This document shows, in pieces, positions 44,320-51,051 of a stretch of DNA of 51,848 bases. The stretch is from Novosphingobium marinum. GTDB lineage: Bacteria > Pseudomonadota > Alphaproteobacteria > Sphingomonadales > Sphingomonadaceae. Every line of letters starts with the position of its first letter. Within the stretch, counting starts at the first letter, position 1. The position numbers and the translations under genes are program-made. A model generated the notes under the pieces. The model was not told where the DNA came from. It saw nothing but the letters and a program-made list of their open reading frames with translations, and did no database searches. The stretch lies in the NCBI RefSeq assembly GCF_013408095.1, contig NZ_JACBZF010000010.1, positions 1-51,848 on the forward strand. Direction: 5' to 3'.

Positions 44320-45237
44320 ATGGCCTTTCTCGACCCTTACCGGCAACAGGTCGCCCTTCTCATCCGCACCATTCCTTTCGTGGCGCAGGAAGAAGCCTTC
44401 GCCCTCAAAGGCGGTACCGCGATCAACCTGTTCGTGCGCGACATGCCGCGCCTGTCGGTGGACATCGACCTGACCTATCTGCCGGTCGAGGATCGCACCA
44501 GGTCACTTGCCGCGATCGACGCGGCCATGCTGCGAATAGCGAAACGGATCGAACGCGGAATACCGGATGCGAAGGTCCATGCTTCGCGCTCGGCCGACGA
44601 GAAAATCGTCACCAAGCTGGTCGTCCGCGCCGGAGGCGTGCAGATCAAGATTGAGGTGACGCCGGTACTGCGCGGCACCGTCTACGATCCTGCCGTGAAG
44701 AGCGTTGTGCCAACAGTCGAAGACGCCTTTGGCTTTGCCGAATTGCAGGTCGTATCCTTCGGCGACCTTTATGCGGGCAAGATCGTCGCGGCGCTCGACC
44801 GCCAGCACCCTCGCGATCTTTTCGACGTGCGCGATCTCCTGGCGCACGAAGGTATAGGCGACGAGCTGCGGCGCGCATTCCTTGTCTACGTCATCAGTCA
44901 CCATCGCCCGATTGGCGAAGTTCTTGCCCCGACACGAAAACCGCTTATGGAGGAATTCGAGCGCGGTTTTGTCGGAATGACGCATGAGCCGATCGCGCTG
45001 GCCGATCTTGAAGAAGCGCGCGAGGCGATCATCGCTGCGATGGTTGCCGACATGCCCGATGCGCATCGGCGGTTTCTGGTCGGCTTCAAACGCGGAGAGC
45101 CGGACTGGCAACTTCTCGGCATACCGGAAGCTTGGCACCTGTCTGCCGTCCTGTGGAAGCAACGCAATCTGGACCGGCTCCCTGCCAAGAAGCGATGTGA
45201 ACTGGCGGATGCACTCGAGAAGATGCTGTTTCAATAA
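44320..45237 (+). CDS. abiEii: AbiEii-family nucleotidyltransferase toxin
   Basis: A 305-residue nucleotidyltransferase of the AbiEii/AbiGii group. Signature motifs are ALKGGTAINLF (GGTxxxL, about residues 29-39), the metal-binding pair SVDIDLTY (DxD, about 49-56), and KIEVTPVLRG and DLYAGKIVAALDRQHPRDLFDV downstream. Such enzymes (for example MenT toxins) add nucleotides to tRNA or other targets and block growth, giving abortive phage infection. All motifs look intact. Confidence 0.9.
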   Translation: MAFLDPYRQQVALLIRTIPFVAQEEAFALKGGTAINLFVRDMPRLSVDIDLTYLPVEDRTRSLAAIDAAMLRIAKRIERGIPDAKVHASRSADEKIVTKLVVRAGGVQIKIEVTPVLRGTVYDPAVKSVVPTVEDAFGFAELQVVSFGDLYAGKIVAALDRQHPRDLFDVRDLLAHEGIGDELRRAFLVYVISHHRPIGEVLAPTRKPLMEEFERGFVGMTHEPIALADLEEAREAIIAAMVADMPDAHRRFLVGFKRGEPDWQLLGIPEAWHLSAVLWKQRNLDRLPAKKRCELADALEKMLFQ

Positions 45238-45279
45238 AGCTAGTATCGAAACTTCGTTGTCCGGAATCAAACCCTGGTC

Positions 45280-45594
45280 TTATTGCGGATCGTTTCCCAG
45301 AAACCGTGCGGTTGCGCTCGAGTATGCCTGCAGCTTCCTGCCGTATCGCAGCACCGTCGATGCAGAATCCCAGCGCATTGCATTCAAGATCGCGACACCG
45401 TCAGCGCCCAACGCGATCAGATCCTGGGTCAAGCCAACCCTCAACGAGTGGGATGATATCAACTTCAGATAGCCCACGTTGTCATCATTTTGTCGCATCG
45501 ACGGCGAAAGCGCGGCCTCCGCCGCATGCTTTAGGTCCTTGCGGAAAATGTCAGGCCGCGTGGCCCAAGCTCGGATAGCAGGACCCCTGCGATG
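45280..45594 (-). pseudogene. Tyrosine recombinase, C-terminal remnant
   Basis: The frame covers about 104 residues. Its end has the integrase C-domain: HSLRVGLTQDLIALGADG (HxxR box), MRWDSASTVLRYGRKLQAYS (box with catalytic Tyr) and a short tail. The N-terminal side is cut exactly where repeat copy 2 begins (45592), so the core domain and first catalytic Arg are missing. It was probably truncated when the WGR cassette inserted or recombined here. The stop lies about 40 bases from the AbiEii stop, tail to tail. Confidence 0.75.
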
Positions 45595-46062
45595 CTTAAT
45601 CGAAGATTTGAATCACAGGGCAGGGCGGTGATTCAGTTTCTGCGTTGGATTTGCGGGTTTCGGTGTGAGTAATGTTTATTCATGGCAAAGCACTTCGAAT
45701 GCCGCGAGCACTGGCGGGCTGTCGATACTGCGCGCAACATCGCACGCGATTATCAGCTCACGGTCACGCTTGACCTGTTTGGCTGGACCGTCGTCGATCG
45801 TCACTGGGGTCGCATAGGTTGTAAAGGAAAGGGCGCGCGCGACAGCTTTCCGAATGCGGCGTCGGCGCGGCGTTTTGTCGATGCAGTTCGTCGTCGACGC
45901 GAAAGCGCCAAGCACCGGATCGGAGTGGCATATCGGTCGGTTGAAAAGGCTTAAGCGACCGACTTTTCGCATCCGGTCGCTCTGGTTCCATGCGGTTGGC
46001 GGAGAATAGACTCCCCAATCTCCACACGAACTGCCGTGAATATATTGGGCGATGCGGAGATT
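45592..46062 (+). repeat. Direct repeat, copy 2 (WGR cassette)
   Basis: Second copy of the block at 42831-43300, offset by 2761 bases and in the same direction. The first ~360 bases are nearly identical; the remaining part is diverged. Its left edge interrupts the integrase remnant. Confidence 0.85.
45682..45954 (+). CDS. Small WGR-domain protein, copy 2
   Basis: A 90-residue paralogue of the WGR protein at 42921-43193. Most differences are conservative or lie in the C-terminal third (for example HWGRIGCKGKGARDSFPNAA here against N and S in copy 1). The FGWTVV...HWGRIG core is unchanged. Retention of the frame in both copies suggests selection or a recent duplication. No partner gene is shared apart from the repeated flanks. 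Confidence 0.75.
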   Translation: MAKHFECREHWRAVDTARNIARDYQLTVTLDLFGWTVVDRHWGRIGCKGKGARDSFPNAASARRFVDAVRRRRESAKHRIGVAYRSVEKA

Positions 46063-46280
46063 GACGTCTATATTCACCGCAGGAATTGGCAGCGCCTTTG
46101 GCTGCCGTTCGGCATCGCCAAGGGCGTCTGCGGAGCCGGATGGAAGGCTTCGGTTTTGATCTCCGCACGGCACGAGGGCGGTCAGGGAAGGTGGGGAACG
46201 TCCTACCAGGATGAATCCGAAAACATGGTTAGACGAAAGCTTCGCTTCGATCACGCTGGCAAACATCCCGACATACCCGA

Positions 46281-46310
46281 TTGACAAGTGTTGTCAGATA
46301 TGACTACATA
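46281..46310 (+). promoter_or_regulatory. Promoter and operator of the HigBA-like module
   Basis: TTGACA (46281-46286), an 18-base spacer and TACATA (46305-46310) form a good sigma70 promoter just before the toxin ATG. Between the hexamers lies a perfect palindrome, TGACAA-GTG-TTGTCA (46282-46296), a likely binding site for the antitoxin. Confidence 0.65.
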
Positions 46311-46315
46311 GGATC

Positions 46316-46667
46316 ATGTCGCGCCCCAACGCTTCGACCGATTTCGTGGATCAAGGCAGCGCGCAAGGATTTCGGGGCGTTCCCGGCCCGTGCGATCGAC
46401 AAGGCGCTCGATGCGCTGACGATCGTGGCCGATGGCGGGGCGCCGGACATCGCCAAGCCGCTCGCTGGTCTCGGCTCCGGTGTTTGGGAGCTGGCGATCA
46501 AGGAGCGCGGCGATGCCTACCGTGTCGTCTACGCCCTGCAACTGGATGACGATATCTGGGTGGTGCATGCCTTCCAGAAGAAGTCGACGTAGGGAATATC
46601 GACGCCGCAGCGCGAGATCGACCTCGTGCGCGAGCGGATCAGACGATTGAAGGAGATGCTGGAATGA
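46316..46667 (+). pseudogene. HigB/RelE-like toxin, frameshifted and with a nonsense codon
   Basis: The toxin core RPISWIKAARKDFGAFPARA, then GLGSGVWELAIKERGDAYRV and DDIWVVHAFQKKST, is typical of the Gp49/HigB-RelE superfamily of mRNA interferases. Two lesions are visible. The natural ATG at 46316 reads MSRPNA and then leaves the core frame, which one fewer T near 46333 would restore. The core then meets TAG at 46590-46592, but the same frame continues with STPQREIDLVRERIRRLKEM to a TGA at 46665-46667, the position of the usual toxin stop overlapping the antitoxin ATG. The toxin is therefore probably inactive. Confidence 0.75.
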
Positions 46668-46984
46668 CCGAACAGAAGGACGACATCGAACTGGTGCGCG
46701 GGTCAGGCAATGTCTTTGCCGATTTCGACGTGGCCGATGCGAGCCTGCGTCAGCTCCGCGCGATCCTCGCCGCCGAAGTGGTCAAGACGCTCGACAAGGA
46801 AAAACTGACCGTCCGCGATGCCGAGGCCCGCACCGGTATTGCGGCGGCCGATTTTTCGCGCATCCGCCAGGTCAAGCTCGACCGCTTCACCGTGGACCGG
46901 CTGATGCGCATCCTCGACCGGCTCGACCGCGATGTTCGCGTCAAGGTATCGGTTGCTGCACGGCCCGAGCACCTCGCGGCATGA
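46664..46984 (+). CDS. HigA-like Xre antitoxin
   Basis: A 106-residue antitoxin with a central helix-turn-helix, KLTVRDAEARTGIAAADFSR, then IRQVKLDRFTVDRLMRILDR. It is intact, with its own promoter and palindrome upstream of the broken toxin, and its ATG overlaps the ancestral toxin stop. Once the toxin is gone an antitoxin can persist as a plain repressor or as protection against related toxins. A GC-rich hairpin follows. Confidence 0.85.
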   Translation: MTEQKDDIELVRGSGNVFADFDVADASLRQLRAILAAEVVKTLDKEKLTVRDAEARTGIAAADFSRIRQVKLDRFTVDRLMRILDRLDRDVRVKVSVAARPEHLAA

Positions 46985-47006
46985 AGCAACCCGTTCAGTA
47001 ATTGCA

Positions 47007-47030
47007 GCGGCCCGCCCGTGGGCGGGCCGC
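47007..47030. terminator. GC-rich hairpin between convergent genes
   Basis: GCGGCCCGCCC-GT-GGGCGGGCCGC is a perfect 11-bp stem. It lies 22 bases after the antitoxin stop and 17 bases before the end of the convergent gene at 47048, so it probably terminates both directions. It has no T run. Confidence 0.6.
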
Positions 47031-47047
47031 GCAACCAACTTCACCAG

Positions 47048-47242
47048 TCAGAACAGATCGAGCTTATCGCGCAGCGGATCCCAGAAGCCGATATCGCGCG
47101 GCTTCTGGTTTCGGCGCGGCAGCATCGGCATGTCGGCGCCGCATTGCAGCTTCTCGCCCAGAGTGACCGGGCGCACGCCCGGCATGATGATCTGGTCGGG
47201 GTCGGGTCCGGCGATGCGGACCGGTGGATTGCGCCTGGTCAT
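47048..47242 (-). CDS. Small hypothetical protein
   Basis: A 64-residue proline- and arginine-rich protein, MTRRNPPVRIAGPDPDQIIM onward, ending WDPLRDKLDLF. The ATG at 47242 lies 10 bases after the stop of the DUF3768 frame, with GGTGGAG just before it. It is probably co-transcribed with that frame. Family not recognised. Confidence 0.5.
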   Translation of the reverse strand: MTRRNPPVRIAGPDPDQIIMPGVRPVTLGEKLQCGADMPMLPRRNQKPRDIGFWDPLRDKLDLF

Positions 47243-47252
47243 GCTCCACCCC

Positions 47253-47636
47253 TCAATATTCGCTGGCAACCATGATCGTCAGCACTCGACGGGCAGTCGC
47301 TAGGTTGGCCGGGTTCTCGCTGCCGAACCGCAAATCGCGGTCGTAGGAATCGATCTTCCAGAACACGGTTTCGGCAAGTTGTGCCGGTCGCATGCTCGTC
47401 CAATTTCCATCGCCGCCCTGATAGATCGTTCCGAAATCACGCTCGCCTTACGGATCGTTGTCCGGCACGAAGGCGTCGAAGGTCTCGATCAACTCACGCA
47501 CCCGAGACCGATCTGCCTCGGGCAAGGCCCGGAATCCCTCTGTCGCCACGGCAACACCGGCCAGCCCGATCGCCTGCCGCGCCCGGTCATTGAGCCGGAC
47601 AATTTTCTCAGTGCGTGAAAGTGTGCCAGCGGTCAT
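47253..47636 (-). pseudogene. DUF3768-domain gene with an in-frame TAA
   Basis: The full frame is 127 codons. It begins MTAGTLSRTEKIVRLNDRAR and reads ...VPDNDP, then TAA at 47448-47450. It continues in the same frame with GERDFGTIYQGGDGNWTSMR, FWKIDSYDRDLRFGS and RRVLTIMVASEY before TGA at 47253-47255. The DUF3768 family has the pattern NDPxGEHDFG...WKIDYYD, with a tyrosine usual at the place of the stop, so a one-base change (TAC/TAT to TAA) explains it. DUF3768 function is unknown; it is common on alphaproteobacterial plasmids. Confidence 0.75.
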
Positions 47637-47699
47637 TACGCCGCGCTCCCGCCACTTTCGCAGATGTCGATCAGTTCGCCGAAATCCTTCTGCTCACCC

Positions 47700-47940
47700 A
47701 GTTCCTCGACGAGTTCTGGGAGAAATGGGCAATGCGCTGGTGTCCCAAAGACCAAGGACATCAATGGCTGCTACCGGCGGGTCTACTTGCAGGACGCTTT
47801 TCCGGGTCTCTGCATCGACGAGCCCAATGAAGAACACGTCACCAGATGGTTTGCCGAGGTCAACCGGCAGATGGAACCCGGCACTGCTAACAGGGCCTTC
47901 GGTCTTCTAAGGCTGACGCTCTTGCGTCAGCGAACTTTAC
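47700..47940 (+). pseudogene. Probable integrase N-terminal fragment, frame-broken
   Basis: The frame through 47780-47920 reads RVYLQDAFPGLCIDEPNEEH, then VTRWFAEVNRQMEPGTANRA and FGLLRLTLL. This looks like the SAM-like N-terminal domain of a phage-type integrase, where xxTANRxLxLLR is a frequent phrase. An alternative frame just upstream reads LLTQFLDEFWEKWAMRWCP. No core or catalytic part follows. Limits are approximate and the family call is by eye. Confidence 0.38.
47912..47931. terminator. Perfect hairpin, GCTGACGC-TCTT-GCGTCAGC
   Basis: An 8-bp perfect stem with a four-base loop sits inside the end of the integrase-like fragment. It may be a terminator (a weak T content follows) or a recombination-linked hairpin. 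Confidence 0.4.
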
Positions 47941-48005
47941 CTGCACTCATACATGCTAACGATAAGTATTTGATTTAACATAAGATGTATTATCGCTCTA
48001 GCGGA

Positions 48006-48202
48006 TCAACTCGGCCTGCCTTTCAGCACCCTTCCTGAGAACGCTTGTGCGCGGATTACCGATAAAGGGATTCGCAGCGCCGCCATAATGTGATCGCGCA
48101 GCGCCCCCAGCAAGTTGCGCGCAAACTTGACGCGGTTCCCTGCCGCGCTGCCAGACCATTCTCGACGAGAAAACCGGCGCGCCGTTCGAGCGCCTTGCTC
48201 AT
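48006..48202 (-). pseudogene. Possible relaxase (DUF3363/RlxS-like) C-terminal remnant
   Basis: A frame from ATG 48202 reads MSKALERRAGFLVENGLAAR QG; after a one-base shift near 48130 it continues VKFARNLLGALRDHIMAAL to a stop at 48006-48008. The rhythm of RALERRxxxLxxxGLA followed by FxRNLLxxLR is like the DUF3363 part of RlxS-type relaxases. The upstream domain and the relaxase catalytic region are missing. The identification is tentative. Confidence 0.33.
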
Positions 48203-48274
48203 ATAAATTGACGATCAGCCTACTGCTTCAGTGACTAACCTTTGTTATCAAAGCAGATTTTTGCGACGAGCGGA

Positions 48275-48300
48275 GAAACTATCATCGCGGTGCGAGCGTT
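48275..48300 (+). promoter_or_regulatory. EcfG-like general stress promoter candidate
   Basis: GAAAC (48275-48279), a 17-base spacer and CGTT (48297-48300) differ by one base from the alphaproteobacterial EcfG consensus GGAAC-N16/17-CGTT. The site lies 57 bases before the PRC-barrel gene. Stress control would suit that gene and its DUF3008 neighbour. Confidence 0.4.
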
Positions 48301-48356
48301 ACCCCGCTGTGACCAAGTCTCTCCTGGTCAATTTCAGTCGGAAAGGAGTTCTCACG

Positions 48357-48722
48357 ATGTCGCATGAAAACGTAAGGAACAGCGATCTGATTGGCAGCGA
48401 CCGCGTCGAAGGTACCGCAGTGTATGGCTCAGATGGCGACAAGATCGGTACTGTCGAACGTGTCCTGATCGAAAAGCGCGGCGGGCAGGCCCGCGATGTC
48501 GAGATTTCGGTTGGAAGCTTCCTTGGTATGGGCGGCGAGTTGCACAGCCTTCCTTGGGAGAAGTTCGACTACAATACCGATCTGGGTGGCTATCAGCTCG
48601 ACGTGACCGAGGATCAGTTGAAGGGCGCGCCGACCTATAAGGAAAGCGAGCGCGACACCGCTTATGACCGCGACTACCAGACGCGGTCGTACGACTATTG
48701 GGCGGTCACACCTTACTGGTGA
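48357..48722 (+). CDS. PRC-barrel domain protein
   Basis: A 121-residue soluble protein. Residues about 10-75 form a PRC-barrel: SDLIGSDRVEGTAVYGSDGD, KIGTVERVLIEKRGGQARDV and LHSLPWEKFDYNTDLGGYQL. The tail is Tyr/Asp-rich (YDRDYQTRSYDYWAVTPYW). AAAGGAG lies 8 bases before the ATG. Stand-alone PRC-barrel proteins of this size are common in sphingomonads and often belong to the general stress response; the upstream EcfG-like site agrees. Confidence 0.85.
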   Translation: MSHENVRNSDLIGSDRVEGTAVYGSDGDKIGTVERVLIEKRGGQARDVEISVGSFLGMGGELHSLPWEKFDYNTDLGGYQLDVTEDQLKGAPTYKESERDTAYDRDYQTRSYDYWAVTPYW

Positions 48723-48791
48723 CGGAAGCCACGCACTTCGCGCGCACGCAGTGCCGAGAAGCATATTGAGTGGAGGCAAGGAGCAGATACC

Positions 48792-48983
48792 ATGCCGGCA
48801 AAATCGAAAGCCCAGCAAAAGGCCGCAGGAGCAGCTCTGTCCGCGAAGCGCGGCGATACCAAGGTGAGCGATCTGCAAGGCGCTTCGAAAGACATGTATG
48901 ACTCGATGAGCGAGGACGAACTTGAGGATTTCGCCAAGGGCGAGCGCCAGGGGAAACCCGAGCACGCCGACAAGGATGATTGA
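48792..48983 (+). CDS. DUF3008 small stress-related protein
   Basis: A 63-residue very hydrophilic protein, MPAKSKAQQKAAGAALSAKR onward. It contains the DUF3008 phrase LQGASKDMYDSMSEDELEDF and an Asp/Lys-rich end. Purine-rich GGAGGCAAGGAG lies upstream of the ATG. These short proteins are probably disordered; an osmotic or stress role is often assumed but not shown here. It follows the PRC-barrel gene by 69 bases on the same strand. Confidence 0.82.
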   Translation: MPAKSKAQQKAAGAALSAKRGDTKVSDLQGASKDMYDSMSEDELEDFAKGERQGKPEHADKDD

Positions 48984-49106
48984 TCGCCGGTATCGCCGTA
49001 CTGGAGCTTTGTCGATTTAGGCGAACGCTCGGTATGTGATACAAGGAATTGGTTCCGCGCGTCCTGATCCAAGACTCTGTTCGAGAGACTAGAGAGGCTT
49101 TAGACA

Positions 49107-49520
49107 ATGGCGGAGGCTCACGCGGTCCGCTTCGATGAAGCATTGGATATGCCGGAAGGCATAATTCTGGACGTCATGCGATGCTGGCGCGATGCCAAGG
49201 ATCATGGCGAAGCGGTTCAGCCCTACATATACCAGACGCTGGCGCGGCATCGGCTTGAAATTCTCGTCCCGGTTTTTGATAGCCTGATGACTCTTTGCGA
49301 AGCGGCTATGAAACGATCCATTGTTGCCGGCGAAGATGGCGATCGAAGCGGCGACGAAACCGCTCTGATCGATATGCTTGTCGCTCCCGAAGACGCGCGA
49401 ATTTATATCGGCTGCACTCAAGAAGATTGCATTTTGTTGAATTGCGCTTTGCGTTCGACACGCTTGATGATGGAGCAGGCAGTCGCGGGGATATCGACAG
49501 GCCGCTCACAGCAATATTAA
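49107..49520 (+). CDS. Hypothetical protein
   Basis: A 137-residue soluble, mostly helical protein, MAEAHAVRFDEALDMPEGII onward. It contains two cysteine-bearing stretches (DVMRCWRDAKDHG and IGCTQEDCILLNCALRS). Upstream is a weak GAGAGGC-type ribosome-binding site. It is the third gene in line after the PRC-barrel and DUF3008 genes, possibly of the same regulon. Family not recognised. Confidence 0.6.
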   Translation: MAEAHAVRFDEALDMPEGIILDVMRCWRDAKDHGEAVQPYIYQTLARHRLEILVPVFDSLMTLCEAAMKRSIVAGEDGDRSGDETALIDMLVAPEDARIYIGCTQEDCILLNCALRSTRLMMEQAVAGISTGRSQQY

Positions 49521-49591
49521 ACCAGAACTGTCGGCGTATGGTCAGCGCCGCTTCCCTTTGAAATCTCTGCCGAAAATTTGCATCTCACATG

Positions 49592-50308
49592 TCACACGAT
49601 CCGAAACACTTCCCCTGTCCCGGTATCGCGGTAGAGATCAACCCGCGCCCCATCCCAATGATAATCAAGATGGCGGCCCTGGATCGCATTTGAGGCGAGG
49701 TAGGGATAGAAGAGGCCAGCACACTCGCCGCCTTCGCGGCGCACACTTGGATAGGTCACCCCGTTCGACCCGGCTGCCTGTAATTGCCCTCCCAGCGTTT
49801 GACTTGCCGAATAGTCATTCGGGTCCGCGGCTTCACTAAATCGTCCCTCATCCGCGCGGAGATCATGGAGCCGCGCATTGATGTCCATCACGACCTCGCG
49901 GAATTGCGAAGTCCAGCCTGGTGCTTCGTTCGTGCGCGCCATGAAGCGGCTATGATGATGAATGGTTTCGAGCAGCGCGACCTCGAAGCTGTTGCCCGCA
50001 TAGAGCACGCCATAGCTGCCGTCACTGAATCGCGTCGGGCGGTCGTGGCTGACATGGGTGAACGGTGCCATAAGATACGTCGCCCCCGGTCCGCCGACAC
50101 GCCGCTCTTGCGGTACGAGGTCGAGATTGCCGATATTCTCCATCAATCGCGGATTGGTCTTTTGCTCCGCCGATATGAGGAGCGGCCAGTCGGCGGGATC
50201 GGCAATATCCTCGAACAGATCGATCGGCGGGTGGATGCTGCGGATGATACGGACCGCGCTTTGCCATTCGATAGTGGAAACCGGGACCGTTTCGGGATCG
50301 ATCACCAC
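49592..50308 (-). CDS. RES-domain toxin, second system
   Basis: A 238-residue RES protein. The triad positions are Arg in RPTRFSDGSYGVLYAG (about residue 93), Glu in VALLETIHHHSRF (about 114) and Ser in GSNGVTYPSVRREG (about 188-193). It is longer than the first RES toxin (165 residues) and of a different subgroup. The start is GTG at 50308 or 50305; the latter gives a 4-base overlap with the antitoxin stop. All motifs look intact. Confidence 0.88.
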   Translation of the reverse strand: MVIDPETVPVSTIEWQSAVRIIRSIHPPIDLFEDIADPADWPLLISAEQKTNPRLMENIGNLDLVPQERRVGGPGATYLMAPFTHVSHDRPTRFSDGSYGVLYAGNSFEVALLETIHHHSRFMARTNEAPGWTSQFREVVMDINARLHDLRADEGRFSEAADPNDYSASQTLGGQLQAAGSNGVTYPSVRREGGECAGLFYPYLASNAIQGRHLDYHWDGARVDLYRDTGTGEVFRIV

Positions 50309-50721
50309 CCGCCACGCTCGGCGTCGAGATAGCGGCGAACCCGCATCAGATCGGTCAGTTCGCCGCCCAGCATGATATCGAGCGCGGAGCGACCCTGGAA
50401 TGCGCTATTGGGTGCCTTGATCCAGTCATGGGCGCGCCGTGTCTCACGAAACATATAGCGCAGCGCCTTGTGAATACCGATCAGGTTGGACAATCGCGCC
50501 TTGCCGTCGCGGTCGATCCGGCCGGGTTCACCGTCCGCTTTCCAGCGGCGGTAAGACCGCACGGGGACGTCGAGCAGTGTGGACGCCTGTTCGTCGGTCA
50601 CATCCCATTTTCCGAACAGGTTTACCACCGCACGAAACATCGCAGCGGCCTCGTCATCGGTAATCGGCACGGGCCGAAAATCGCGAATTGCGGTGTCGAC
50701 AGGCTGAAATGCAGTCATCAT
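50302..50721 (-). CDS. Xre/MbcA/ParS-type antitoxin, second system
   Basis: A 139-residue antitoxin. Residues about 25-75 hold the helix-turn-helix (MFRAVVNLFGKWDVTDEQAS, then VPVRSYRRWKADGEPGRID). The MbcA-like end follows: LIGIHKALRYMFRETRRAHD, then NSAFQGRSALDIMLGGELTD and LMRVRRYLDAERGGW. ATG 50721 (or 50718) follows AGGAG at 4 or 7 bases. A perfect palindrome directly upstream should be its operator. Confidence 0.88.
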   Translation of the reverse strand: MMTAFQPVDTAIRDFRPVPITDDEAAAMFRAVVNLFGKWDVTDEQASTLLDVPVRSYRRWKADGEPGRIDRDGKARLSNLIGIHKALRYMFRETRRAHDWIKAPNSAFQGRSALDIMLGGELTDLMRVRRYLDAERGGW

Positions 50722-50727
50722 AATACT

Positions 50728-50756
50728 CCTATATGGCATCGTATTGGCCATATAGG
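50728..50756 (-). promoter_or_regulatory. Operator of the second RES/Xre pair
   Basis: CCTATATGGC (50728-50737) and GCCATATAGG (50747-50756) are perfect 10-bp inverted arms with a 9-base spacer, 7 bases upstream of the antitoxin ATG at 50721. The left arm overlaps the ribosome-binding site. The half-site GCCATAT also occurs in the operator of the first RES/Xre pair, in opposite relative orientation. Confidence 0.65.
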
Positions 50757-51051
50757 GCCATTTGGCAACCTATGTCCGTTATTTTAGGGTTCCTGTGGCT
50801 TGCATTTCTCCTCGTTCAAATCGCCAGCGATATCCTTACCCGAAGCTGGCTTGGAAGGCGGAGCAGCGGGATTTCAGCAGGCACCGCCGATCCCTGCCGG
50901 TCGCCGGGTTCTTCTCCGCCGCTGATCGTTTGAGGGTTGCGAACCCTCCAAAGAGATCTTCGAGACCTGTCGCATAGAATAAGCTGGCTTAGTGTCCGCA
51001 CGGTTTCCTGTTCGATCGAAACCGGTTGCGCGAGACCCGTGTGGGCTGCTC
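50757..51051. other. Intergenic region with a small hairpin
   Basis: About 295 bases between the antitoxin operator and the 3' end of the fatty-acid-synthase fragment. GAGGGTT-GCG-AACCCTC (50932-50948) is a perfect 7-bp hairpin without a T run. A short hydrophobic frame (about 50773-50850 on the + strand) has no ribosome-binding site. No gene is supported. Confidence 0.4.

Noticed and set aside
42831..46062. CRISPR array or integron cassette array
   Set aside because: Only two long coding repeats with different flanks; no short regular repeats, no spacers and no intI or typical attC core sites.
46036..46284. 82-codon frame after the second WGR repeat
   Set aside because: The start lies within the diverged repeat tail without a ribosome-binding site, and the product has no family resemblance; it ends inside the HigBA promoter.
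50733..50933. Small hydrophobic + strand protein after the second RES/Xre operator
   Set aside because: The start lies inside the operator palindrome, there is no ribosome-binding site, and only the first third looks protein-like.
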